Made by a program: the position numbers and the translations under genes. From Kappaphycus alvarezii (lineage: Eukaryota; Rhodophyta; Florideophyceae; Gigartinales; Solieriaceae), in NCBI GenBank assembly GCA_002205965.3, contig NADL03000771.1, positions 496,001 through 560,000 of the forward strand: a DNA stretch of 64,000 bases, in the 5' to 3' direction. Below the pieces are notes generated by a model. The model had not been told where the DNA came from, did no database searches, and worked only from the letters and a program-made list of their open reading frames with translations. Positions 1 through 10,044 of this stretch are shown piece after piece. Positions within the stretch are counted from its first letter, which is position 1. Each line of letters opens with the position of its first letter.

Positions 1-575
1 CGGCCCCCGCTTTCCTAATTGCGCATCCCACCACTGCGACGAAGTTGTCGTCGCAGCATTGGAGCATCATACTACGTGCAACCCCCTTGTGACCCTGAAG
101 CCAGCCTCACGGACCGGCCCATCGCATGTGACGTAGCTGTGACATCCCCATTTAAGCAGTCCTCATCCACGAAAGCGACGCAAGTCGCCGGTGGGGTTGC
201 CGCCCTCACGCACCACCGCAACGTCCAAGTCGTCCAACACAAGCTGTCAAGTCGTCTGGTGGCCCTCTCCCAGCCCTCCCGCGACCGGGGTTTCCGATTC
301 CAGCCCCTGGATTTTGATTCCCTCGGTGCCCCTTCTGCGGAAACTGTTATTTATTGAAGAGTTTGTACCCCGTGTTGCCAGGAAATACCACACCTCGGAC
401 GCTACTATTCGCACGAGCATCTACCGGCGTATCAGTTGCGTCCTGCGGTCGTTTTGTGGGTATGGCCATCTTATCGCGAGCTTCAACGCACGTGGACGAT
501 TTGGTCTATTCAGTTAGCTCAGAATAGTCGGTCAGTAGGTGCAGACCCTAGATAGTGTACGTAATGAGTACATAG
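1..575 (+). mobile_element. Family A non-LTR retrotransposon, C-terminal fragment with internal deletion
   Basis: Reading frames encode the tail of a reverse-transcriptase polyprotein, including the endonuclease-like string RPIACDVAVTSPF and then FDSLGAP. These match the copies at 43.4 kb and 57.2 kb. The zinc-finger segment found in the 43 kb copy between the histidine-tryptophan motif and the endonuclease is missing: the text jumps from a GCATCAT stretch near 65-72 straight to the GTGCAACC stretch near 78, a deletion of roughly 260 bases relative to that copy. The 3' end carries the family's short trailer (GTTAGCTC and downstream). It is a dead fragment, and the frame breaks more than once. 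The left edge is cut by the window. Confidence 0.7.
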
Positions 576-579
576 GCCC

Positions 580-1575
580 AGTTTCATATGCATCGAGTCT
601 GCGCCTCGGCCTGTCTCCTTGCCCATGCATTCAAATTGTCAAATCCCTCCCACGCAATTCCAGCTGCGGAAGAGTTCGACGCCCTTCAGCGCTCCTCCTT
701 CGAGGTGCTGCACTGTTTCTCTCTCTCCGACGACGCGTGGACCCAGGTCTCCCTCCCCATCCTCCAAGGTGGACAAGGGTTTACTCAGTTCCTCCACAGC
801 CTGCAGCCACCAGGATTCGATGCAGCCTTCCCCCGCGCCAAGACTGCTTCTTTCACCAACCCGCGCTTTTAAGCGCTCCTGGGCCTTCGTTTCCGAGGGG
901 AGCGCGCTTTCCTCTTTGGTCCAGCACGGTCGCATCTCTGCGAGTTCCACCTCCGCGTCCCCGACCATCCATACTCCGCCTCTCATGACCTCGGACCCTT
1001 TTGACCCCAATTTCCTTGCCGCTAACCCGTGCGCAAATGGACCCAGAGAAGACAGGTGCTGCAAGACGCCACGGCCGAAGCTCATTGGCAAGACAAGTAT
1101 TGAACTGCCGATCCTGTCCCCTCGCACCACTCGACCCAAGGTGGCCGTCTCCGCATCCGTCGCCAAGCATTTCGCAGTAGCCCGGGCGCCGCCTTCTGAC
1201 TGCCCACCCCGCTACCGAGTCGATCTCTAAGGCGCACTGGCTGGTCATGCTACAACGCCATTTCGGCCTGCCTGTTTATTCTGACTCCCTCCAAATCCGT
1301 TGCCACACTGCCACCAGCCCCAGGATGCCCGGGTATCCCATGCAGCTACCTACTACCTGCACGGATCCGGCCGCCTCCACAGGCACCACCACCTCGCAAC
1401 GCCATCGCCTCCCAGCTTGTGCGCGCCGCTGGGCCCGATTGCTTGTTTGAGGCCCCATATACCCAGGACCGAACTGCGGCCCGCCCACCTCCTCGTCTAC
1501 CCCTCTACCCCGCAGGTCGGCCCGCAAACAACGGCCCGCAAACAACGGGCCGCAGAGATTGAGCAGACGCAATAG
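580..1575 (+). mobile_element. Family A non-LTR retrotransposon, post-RT region fragment
   Basis: Starts with the string HRVCASACLLAHAFKL, which matches HRLCASACLVDHAFKL in the 56 kb copy and a similar string at 42.5 kb. This segment lies just downstream of the reverse transcriptase core. Further on, LQRHFGLPVYSDSL matches LRRYLGLPVYDDSL of the 56.9 kb copy, followed by a degraded zinc-finger region and RPAHLLVYPSTP, the start of the endonuclease motif. The end of the protein and the 3' trailer are absent. Frames shift several times, so no product is expected. Confidence 0.65.
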
Positions 1576-1579
1576 TCGC

Positions 1580-2540
1580 CGGATACCATCTCACGTCCAC
1601 TTTGGTGGCATAGTCCACATACCACTGCGCATGACGATTTTCGTCAGGACTCTAATGCCTTTGACACTACTCTCGGGGCGGATCGGGGCCGTGGCCAGCA
1701 AATGAAACCATCGTGGGGACGTCAGTTCCGGGCCTGCGGTAGTTGCGACGGCCGCCTCCGTGACGCAAGGGGGTAGAGGGAGGCTGCCTTTTGGAAGTGG
1801 AGCAATAAGCTGAGCCGGAGCAGGGTGCAGGGCTAGGAGCTGTGCGATTGTGCCAGGGTCATTGACATCAGCCTACGGGGCATCATGGAGGGAGCGTATG
1901 GCCTCGCCATAGCGAGCATCAGCGCAAAAGTGCCTCCGCGCAGCAGCACCGCTTGGCAGAGCTGGAGGGAGGCAGAGAGCCAGTGGTGGGCCATCGGTGA
2001 CCAGCATCTCTGCTCGAGATTGGTGAGCAGTGAGGGCATCAGTCCAGAGGGCGCCCCATTGGGAGCCAGTATAGGCGCGCCGGAGGTGATCGCGCAGTGC
2101 GGCCCGTTGACCTTTCTCATGATACCAGATTTCCTCCCCATGCGAGATGCAACGCATGACCCCTGTCCTTGGTTCGAGACGGCGGTGGGTGGAGGATATT
2201 TAAGCAAGTAGCTTGCGAGGGCGGACAAGGGTGGCGGGGTCAGCGTCGGCCGGTTGGCCAATGAACTTCTGCGCTGCAAGGGGGGGGATTGCGCTGCAAG
2301 GAGGCTCATGACGTGAGGACTAATAGGATCCGTGATGGGTGCAAGCTGCACTGAGTCGAGGGGGGCATAGTTGTAGTGGATGCAGGACGGGGATGAAAAG
2401 GCGAGGCGACGGCTGCATAGGATGCATTCATACGGGGCCAAGATCGGCAACAAGCGGGGCGATGCGGGCGGAGAGCACGGGGAGTTCGCGCTTACCGAGG
2501 GGATGGTTGGGGGTTTGGGAGAGTTCCGGGTTTTGGGGGA
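1580..2540 (-). mobile_element. Non-LTR retrotransposon, N-terminal side of the RT polyprotein, opposite orientation
   Basis: The minus strand reads an Ala/Leu/Pro-rich region that includes RRHFCADARYGEAIRSL and, in a neighbouring frame, GTIAQLLALHP. This is the kind of helical lead-in seen just before the reverse transcriptase core in these algal elements. Several overlapping frames stay open here because of base composition, so exact frames are uncertain. No RT catalytic motif is present. It lies head-to-head with the fragment to its left, pointing to nested or rearranged insertions. Assignment is by composition and local similarity only. Confidence 0.35.
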
Positions 2541-2698
2541 ATTCGGAACATGATAAAGATACTGTACTACTCATGTTTTACAGTACAACGGATTATTAGG
2601 AAAATTATACAAATATCCCTGTCATCAATTACAAAAGTGTACGAAGTGTATATTTTGTAATGAATTGAGTACAGGCCTTGTCGAAGAGACGTAAATAA

Positions 2699-3543
2699 TC
2701 AATTCGTATTCGTTTTCGAGGCACACCCCCCCGCCACTCTCGCCGCCATTTGCACCAACCACGCCCTGTCCCCGACCGCCAAACCACCGCCGACCCTCCC
2801 GAAGACCACCACCTGTCGGCCAACCGGAATGAACAACACCGCCCATGCTTCTGCCGCATTCTCCTTCAGAAAAGGTATGGTCGCCTCCGACGGCAGCGTA
2901 CCCGCATCTTCGACATAAAACACGCGCCCCCATCCGCCACTCTCCTCACTACCTCCCCTGCTTCATATACTACGTCCGACACCCCCTTTCCGTAAATGAC
3001 CTTGCCTTCCCTGCAAACTGCAACCATACTTACATCACACAAATCTGCGGCCACTGACTCTACCCAAGCGACCACCTCCCCAACTTGACTACTAACCTGC
3101 GCTTCACCTGCGTCTTCATCCCTCACCCCGTCCACGTACACTTCCGCACCTTCCATGCCACTGACCTCTCTTTGTTCCGCAGCAATATCCAACACCGCAG
3201 TCCCCAATACTGTTGCAACCGCTGTACCCGCAAGTAGTTCTGACATATGCAAGCTACGTTGCGCAACACCGGCCCCACCAGACAAATGATTCAGCGTCAG
3301 CAGTGTAGCAGTGAGACCACTAACCGCTAAACGCAAACGCGGGCCACGTAGACCGGGAATATAAAATCCGCCACCTTTTTCAATAGCTTTTGATGGGTTC
3401 TTGTAAAACCCTGATTTGACAGGTGGAGGTTGACGGTTCGCGACAGGTGTGCATCTTCGCGGCCGGGAGGAACGTCGAAAAGTGGGATCGATACCGCGGA
3501 TGGAGAGGGGAGGGGCGGGAAGGAAGAGAGCTGGCGGAGGCAT
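2699..3543 (-). CDS. Cofactor assembly of complex C subunit B (CCB2/CCB4 family, DUF2930), one frameshift
   Basis: This family acts in the plastid at the thylakoid membrane, helping attach heme ci to cytochrome b6 of the b6f complex. The protein starts with about 45 Arg/Pro/Ser-rich residues resembling a transit peptide. It continues with a Gly-rich segment (GGGFYIPGLRGPRLRL), hydrophobic stretches (VSGLTATLLTLNHL and a second near residue 105), and a soluble domain in which EVVAWVESVAADLCDVSMVA and GKVIYGKG fit the cyanobacterial homologues (ELAWASHLLLTN, GQVLLRRG). The frame breaks at a C run at 2927-2931 (G run on the coding strand). In the next frame the domain continues with FYVEDAGTLPSEATI and AWAVLFIPVGRQVVVFG and stops at 2699. 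One missing base explains the break. The start at 3543 gives the leader; no intron is needed. CCB2 versus CCB4 is not resolved. Confidence 0.68.
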
Positions 3544-3699
3544 TGCGGAGAGGGGTAAGGGAAATCTGATTGCCGGTTGCGCTTAGTGCTTGAGTGCAAT
3601 CTGCGAGCACTTACTCGTGAATGTTTCAGTTCTGATAAGGTCGTTTGAATAAAATCGAGAAAGAGCTGTCGGCAACCCGTGAAAACACAGAAACATTAA

Positions 3700-3795
3700 A
3701 ATGTGCGTACCGTACTCTTCGAATGGGCAAACATGTACAGTACTGAGATCAACACCTACAGTACTGTACTGTACATGCTGTAGGTCTCCAGATTA
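3700..3795. repeat. GTAC-rich repeat upstream of the CCB2/CCB4-family gene
   Basis: Contains TGTACAGTACTG near 3734 and CAGTACTGTACTGTACATG near 3760, repeats of the pentamer ACTGT and its inverse. The cluster lies about 160-250 bases upstream of the gene start on the minus strand, where a promoter would be. The same motif recurs near other host genes in the window. Confidence 0.6.
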
Positions 3796-3829
3796 AAAAA
3801 TCAATAGTTTACTATTTATTCAAAATACT

Positions 3830-4050
3830 TCATCCCGCGCATCGCAGAGAAGTTCAACACAACCACAGCAGTAATCCGCAGACGTATTTATTAGCGCAGT
3901 AGTGGCACATTGTGGTCTTCTGTTGCAATGGCGATTCTATCGCGAACCCCACTGCACGTGCCTGACGTGGAACATCCGGTTAGTTCTTAGCCGTATAGTC
4001 AGTCCTGCAGTGTACACGATAAATACTCATTAAAGCAAAGTTTCAGTCAA
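3830..4050 (+). mobile_element. Family A non-LTR retrotransposon, 3'-end fragment
   Basis: Closely parallels 57419-57600: a degenerate coding tail ending in the family's last codons, read as DVEHPVSS followed by a stop, and then the trailer GTTAGTTCTTAGCCGTATAG with a TAAATACTCATTAA end. It is strongly 5'-truncated, as expected from incomplete target-primed reverse transcription. Confidence 0.7.
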
Positions 4051-4319
4051 ATATTTGGAGGGGGAAAAAAGAGACGCTCTATTTCAGAGGGAAATTTTGG
4101 GTATTACTATTTGGAAAGCCCAACGCTCCAATTGGCACAACGATCTTCACCAAGAGAACTTTCTCTACGCACGTGAAGTCCCTCGAACCGTTCCTTGAGG
4201 CATCAATGATGGCCCATCATTGACCTCGAGGATACGCAAATAGCGTTCCAGCTGCTCCGAAATTGCTTCACAGTCTGCAAACTCGGCTACTTACTACGCG
4301 TAGTCCGACGTCGTCCACC

Positions 4320-5545
4320 GCCGAGGGCGCTGCCATGTTTGACGATATGATGGAGCGCTGCGTCCGCACACTGGCAGGGGGTCCTGGATTCAGAGGTCTT
4401 CCGTGAACTTCAACTTCCAGTGAAATCACTGGATGCGAAGCGGCCCTCCCTTGGATCGGATTCACTTCCCAAAAACATCGCCGCGGCCGCCTTCCTCGCC
4501 TCCAGCGCGGCCACCAACAAGTTGTGCAAAGTCGTTCTGCCCGCTCCTATCAGGAGCCTCGCCACCTACAACGACGCTTTGGACGCCCACCGGAATTGGT
4601 CACTTTCCTGTCTGCAGTCAAGGATTCTACCATTTAGTGCCTTTTGCTCACGCAATACACCATCGCAAAAGAAACTAACAGACGCAATCCATGCAGCAGT
4701 GCAAGAAAGCATTCCCCCGGTGATCAAAGAAGGCAGGCATTCCGCGCCTCCATGGCCCTCCCGGGCGCCAAGGAATGGGTGTACTGCGCCCGTGCCCCGG
4801 CCTCAAGACAGTATTGACCCCCGCGAATTCGCGGTGTGGTTCCAATACTTCTGCCAAGTCCCGCTGTTCCCTTCGGACGTGCCGTGCCCAAGACGAAACT
4901 GCCCCGAAACCCTCGAGTTTCGGGGATCACCTCCTTCACTGCAGACATGGTGGCACAGAACTCGACGGCATGACCATCAAGTGGCCCTCTTTGCGCAAGA
5001 CCTGCAGAAAGCGGCCCGTCACCCCGCCGTCGAACCGCGGGACGGGGTCCATCGCACGAGGCCAGACATCCGGGCGATGGGAAGCAGTGGAGGTACGGAC
5101 TTCTTTGACGTGACTTCGTCAACCCGCTGGCGCCTCCCACAGGAGGGCACAAACGTTTAATCCGCTCACCTCGCTCAATCGGCCGTTTCTGCGAAGCAAG
5201 AAGATATAAGTCTTTTATTGCAACCTCCGTGAGAAGTAAGCTCGAGCCTATCCCTATATCTACTCTCGGAGTGTGGCACCCGGATGCCTATAGGGTGCTA
5301 ACCGACGTCGCGCGGAACATGGCCGTTCGAACGATGAAGGCATACGGTAAGGTACGTACGGTACTTACTCAGAGGCACGCTGCAGCGGCCGCAATGTCCA
5401 ACGCAGCCTGTCTGCTGGGGGGCCTTTAGCCGGCTTTTTAGGGTATACTTAGAGGTATTACTGGGCACCCCGTAGGATATTCCGGGCCACATCCGAACAT
5501 ATCTTTCAAATATTAAATCACCCCACATTTTCCCCTTTGGAAAGT
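4320..5545 (+). mobile_element. Family B non-LTR retrotransposon, C-terminal part
   Basis: Shifting frames encode a region with a zinc-knuckle-like CPRRNCPETLE, FGDHLLHCRHGGTELDG and a following RPDIRAMGSSGGTDFFDVT. This fits the Cys/His cluster plus PD-(D/E)XK nuclease arrangement of R2-like elements. The tail from 5229 (PISTLGVWHPDAYRVLTDVA and SNAACLLGGL) matches the copy at 44.2 kb. The 3' untranslated part, with GGATATTCCGGGCCAC near 5475 and AATCACCCCACATTTTCCCC near 5515, matches 49.8 kb. The coding frame is broken several times. Confidence 0.65.
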
Positions 5546-5699
5546 AATGTCATTCCCTGAAGGGATAAGCGGAGAATTTTTGGATTATTTTAACGTATGG
5601 AAGATGTGGCCGGTTTTATCCACCCCGCTAGTGCGTTTTGCGGGATAAGTCGTCACTGATGGGTAACACTAAATAAAATTCCTTACAGGGCAGGCTCAA

Positions 5700-6015
5700 T
5701 ACCAGCGAGCAGAAGTGAGGCCACATGTTCGGCTGGCAGTTAGTCTGGCTAGCATTTGATTCCCTGGGATGCCCGTCGGAGACCAAATACAAGGTGGTCG
5801 ACGAGTATGCGGACGCAATGGCCATTGTGGCCCGTATCGGAAGCTTTAAGGGGAAGGCATCCTCTCGGCTTGTCAAAAGCTCAGCTATGCCATTTGGTCC
5901 ACATGTGCAGCTTCAGCGATTGGTTGTAGCCCATAACATGCATATGTTTGCCTCCCGCTCCACAGCTAGTTAACTTTAGTGGCCCTTTACAAGTACTGAA
6001 CAAAATTAATGAGTA
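5700..6015 (+). mobile_element. Family C non-LTR retrotransposon, 3'-end fragment
   Basis: The reading frame from 5725 includes LAFDSLGCPSETKYKVVDEY and RIGSFKGKASSRL. It matches the minus-strand copy at 63.2-63.4 kb (LAFDSLGCPSETTSKVVDEY, RIGSFKAKVSSRL). The downstream sequence, with TTTAGTGGCCCTTTACAAGT and AAAATTAATGAGTAAAA, is the same 3' end seen inverted at 63140-63190. The left part of the element is missing. Confidence 0.7.
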
Positions 6016-6856
6016 AAATCCATATATGTTGACGCGGTTATTTTGTTTTAAAGTCGTAACACCAGTTGATGTGTGGTTTTATTTTCTTTTTTTTCGGTTA
6101 TCTCTCAATCCCTATTTCGTACGCCACCTTGTATCTGTACTTCTACAGTGCTCTTGGCAGGCTTCACCATTACAAACCACCTTCCAGCAAATGTGCTTAA
6201 AGTGCTTAGGATATCTTTCCTTTGTCACCACCCACTACAGTACTTCACCTCCAACCTTCTGGTGTGCTTCGACAGTTACACCATCCCCTCTGCCTCAATT
6301 CTTGACTTCAGTCTTTTGACACGCCCCATCAATCCCGAGACCCAACATATGTTTCCATTAGGGATTGAGGTGAGTGGGTGTGAGCTTACAGAGTTCGAGG
6401 TTAGCAGCGTGGACGCGTCACTCTAAATAACAGGCCTGAGTCCGGCCATCAGGCATGCAGCATTGGATATTGCTGTAGCTGCGGCGTGACTTTGAGTGAG
6501 GATTTCTATAACCTTTCCGTACGTCTCCGATGTCCTTACCGCCACATTCAGTGTGACGTCAGAGTGTCGGGGGATCAAACAAGCCCCATCTAGAGGCTAC
6601 CGCATAAGAAAGAACTTTATAGAATCAGTATACAGTACCGTACAGTACAGTATGTGCGCAGTTTTCGCTGATTCAGTTTGACCGTAGTGTACTGTACACT
6701 GCTCACTGACTCGTCCGACTATTCGGCAAAGATCTAAAAGCAGGGGGGCGTAAAAACGGAACAATTCTGCTTATTTGATGCTGTTAAAGGCGTTCTATCT
6801 TCCCAATTTCAATGATTTTTTATAATTTTAAAGCTCTTTGTCTTACCTACAACATA
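6016..6856. other. No recognised gene; contains a small GTAC repeat cluster
   Basis: Short open frames around 6073-6426 show no domain and have uneven composition. A GTAC-type cluster (ACAGTACCGTACAGTACAGT near 6634 and TGTACTGTAC near 6687) is present. I see nothing else to support. Confidence 0.4.
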
Positions 6857-7082
6857 CCAAGGATCCGTTTTGCCATGAGCTCACCATTCACTCATTAACC
6901 AACCGTTTCACTTCGTTACGAGGTATAACCAACTGTTTTATCTTGTTATGAGGTACTTCACTGTTTTATCTGGTTACGAGGTATAAACAACCGTTTTATA
7001 ACCAAAAATTTTATCTCGTTACGAGGTAAAGCAGTTGGTTAATGAGCGATTGGTGTAGCTCATGGCAAAACGGAGTTCCTAG
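6857..7082. mobile_element. 226-bp MITE with terminal inverted repeats and TA flanks
   Basis: The left end (GGATCCGTTTTGCCATGAGC, continuing to CTCATTAACCAAC) is repeated inverted at the right end (GTTGGTTAATGAG to GCTCATGGCAAAACGGAG), giving about 45-base terminal inverted repeats with few mismatches. The dinucleotide TA sits directly outside both ends (6855-6856 and 7083-7084), as for Tc1/mariner targets. The interior holds about four imperfect 29-30 bp units around TTTTATCTCGTTACGAGGTA. There is no coding capacity, so it must depend on a transposase supplied elsewhere. Confidence 0.75.
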
Positions 7083-7085
7083 TAA

Positions 7086-10040
7086 CAGAAACAAACGAAT
7101 GGGTTTGTAGATCAACCAAAAGCAAGAGCGCCATGCCCCAGCCAGAAATTGAAAAACTTTACCAATTTGATATGCCAAATTACAACTGTGGAACTCCTTA
7201 ACGCCTTGAACGAAATGAGAGATGTAGCACGCCTTTCTTCAATGCTGCAAACTCCTTAATAAAAAAATTCGACAGGAATGCTAGCCAAAGAAACCATATA
7301 CTTCATGAGATCGTTTCGCACCCTCTGAGAAAATATTATGGCATCAAGCCAACGCTCTTCTTCGATTAACTCTCCAATCTCACACCGGTGACACTCAGCC
7401 TCATATTTTGTAATCTCGCCATTTTTGCTCCCTCACCAGCTGTATTACACGATCAGAAGTCAGAACTCATCATAGAATGGTATCTACATAGCCATTCGAG
7501 GAAAGAATTACATCATCACCAAGAAAAAGACCTCAAAACTCACGTTGCTGCTCTAGAAACGCCTCTTGAAGCCCTTAGGTAGACATAATTTCAGACTCAG
7601 TAGCACAATCGGCGAATCGGGTACTTCGAATCAAGAGGCCAGATATTACTTCTTCTAGACGAAGCACGTATGTTTTCCCAGTAAAAGAACAAATATGAAC
7701 TTCCTTTATGATACTGCAAAATTCAAATACATACATAGCTCTGCTGCTGACTGCGGACAAAAATCAAACGCGGAAGAATTCAAAGCATTCTTAAGAATAG
7801 AAAACAATACTGTATCAAGAGGTTGTATCTTCCAAGTATGGGATGGTAATTCATACAAAATAAAGTTGCTGCCGTGAAATATTTCTAATAAATCAAGAGA
7901 GAGTTGTGCTCTATATACGCCGTATATCAGTAGAACTTTCCGATTTTTGACGGTGAGATCCTTCAAAAAATCAAAAGAACCGAAAAAAACAGTTCTTGAA
8001 GTTCAGCTAATCAAAACCACCGCTTTCATTTCTAAATTCCAACGCACAACGTTGAGGAAGATTAAAAGACGGTGTCTCGTCCACCACATGACCACATGGC
8101 TATTTGTAAGAATATAACGGAAATGATATCTTGTCTCCTGGAAAAAACGGTTAGGGCGGACATCCCAATGTAATTAACGATCGGGATCATTGTAAGGAGG
8201 CTGAAACTTAGAAATAACGGTATTTGCATTTCGCGAGTTCCCCTTCTCTGCATCAATAGATTGAAAAAACACCAAATCTACTCCTGTAAATTATTTCCGT
8301 CTTTATTGCAGAAGAATCGCCTTTGATGTTCCGTTCTATACGTTTTTAAGAAGTATAACACCCATAATAAATGATTTGGCATATCTTGCTGTTGTACCTT
8401 TGATATAATTTTATTCTAGGCTTTTAAAATTCCAATACCAGAGGCGGTAATCCAAAATGAGTTTTTGGATCATCTTGCTCGCTTTAGTTTAATATAAAGT
8501 TTCAGAATACTCCAGGTGATTGAGATATGCAATTTATAGTGCTAAAGATCCCTCATGAACAACGACAGATGTTGATATGATCCCGAAAGGGATTTATAAG
8601 TCATTTCTATCAGTGATTGAATTCCATGAATTTGGTAAATATGTTAAATACCAAAGGAATCTGCGCCTTGTATTGTTTAATTGTCAAAATTGTCTTTGAT
8701 AAGGTTCACAGAAAGGCTTCAAGTATTTATTAGTCGAAGAGTAACATAAAATCCTTTTATTTAGGTAATTGCACTGAATAATATTATTAAATGGTACGTT
8801 GTGACATTTTTATGAAAAGGACGCCACAAAAACGTAATATAACGGCCTACAAAAGGGCGTTAATGACGGACTCGAATGGAAGGGAAGTGAAATCCGGCGC
8901 TTGCGATGCGAGGAATGAGTAGAGAATACATAAGTGAAAGCCAAAGCAGTATGATGTAACTGTCTCGAATGAAGTCATATACATAAGACACCGAGCTGCT
9001 GCTGTCACTGTAGATGAGAATTTCCTTACTTTCAATTTTTGGGTTATCAGTTAGCCTCACTTTCTCGATCGGATTTTCAAGCTTTGAATTTGGAATGTTA
9101 TCTTCGCTAAGTTATCACTCTCGTCTGCTGGTAACAAATGAACTCTCGACCCAGTGCCCCAAATACTGAGCTCAAGTACAAGTTGCAGTACATGCATTGC
9201 AAGGGAGATAATTTTCCTGAATATAAAAGCACTTATCTTCCTGCACATGAGCGCAGTTTACATGTGAGCATCAAAATAAGTTCTGTTCAGATTACTACTA
9301 CAGATTTACCCATTAAATACTTCTCACTACCCAACATTGAGAGTCCCTGACCTCCCCTTCGACCACTGTAGTTAATCTTTCACTTATGTCTGAATATCTG
9401 TAGCTTCAACTGGAAAGGATATTGACTATTCGTGGGTACGTAGCTGTATACTTAAAATAGATATAGGACTACGCTGACCACCAAGAGCAGATCTGGGTTG
9501 AACTTTCATTGAAATTATGTTTGAGGCTTGCTGGGTTAAGGTGGCAGCTCTAAACCATGGTTTATACAGAACTGGAGATAGCCACATAAGAAGGGAAAAT
9601 TTAGTTTAACAATAGCGAATGTAAAGGGTTTTCCGAAAAGAAGACCTGAAGGTATCGTAAGTAGCTTTTTCGTAACTTGTAGTCGTCAAGACTGACATTA
9701 TCTGAAAATATGTAATACGTACATTGGCCCAGCTGGCATGGGATAGCATGGCAAAATTTGAATGGTAAAGCAGTGGGAAAATATACCCGTTTGCAACTCG
9801 CCCGTGACTATTCTAAGTGTAACAATGGGATCAAATGTTGCATCGAGAAGTGTAAGGAAAATTATAATGACAGCAAAGTGTCTTGTAGCCCTGGGTAAGA
9901 GGTTACTGTCGATATGAATCGACAGTACTGCGGATACAGTAAATTAGTGTAAAGCTGAAAGTCCTGTGAATACCACGTCAAAAAGGGAGGAGAGCCTCTG
10001 GAATAAAACATCATTCCTCCTACAGAGAAGAATATTTTCG
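7086..10040. other. AT-rich region, no recognised gene
   Basis: All frames are closed at short intervals, and the few open stretches (for example near 7388, 7706 and 9138) show no domain or codon pattern. It may hold decayed transposon sequence beyond recognition. No tRNA, rRNA or clear repeat boundary was seen. Confidence 0.4.
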
Positions 10041-10044
10041 ATTT

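Noticed and set aside
639-1166. A 175-codon minus-strand open frame
   Set aside because: It is antisense to the family A fragment, whose motifs recur at 42 kb and 56 kb.
1833-2453. A 206-codon minus-strand open frame as a host protein
   Set aside because: Other frames on the same stretch are also open and one reads as the retrotransposon lead-in. Its composition is a by-product of GC-rich repeats.
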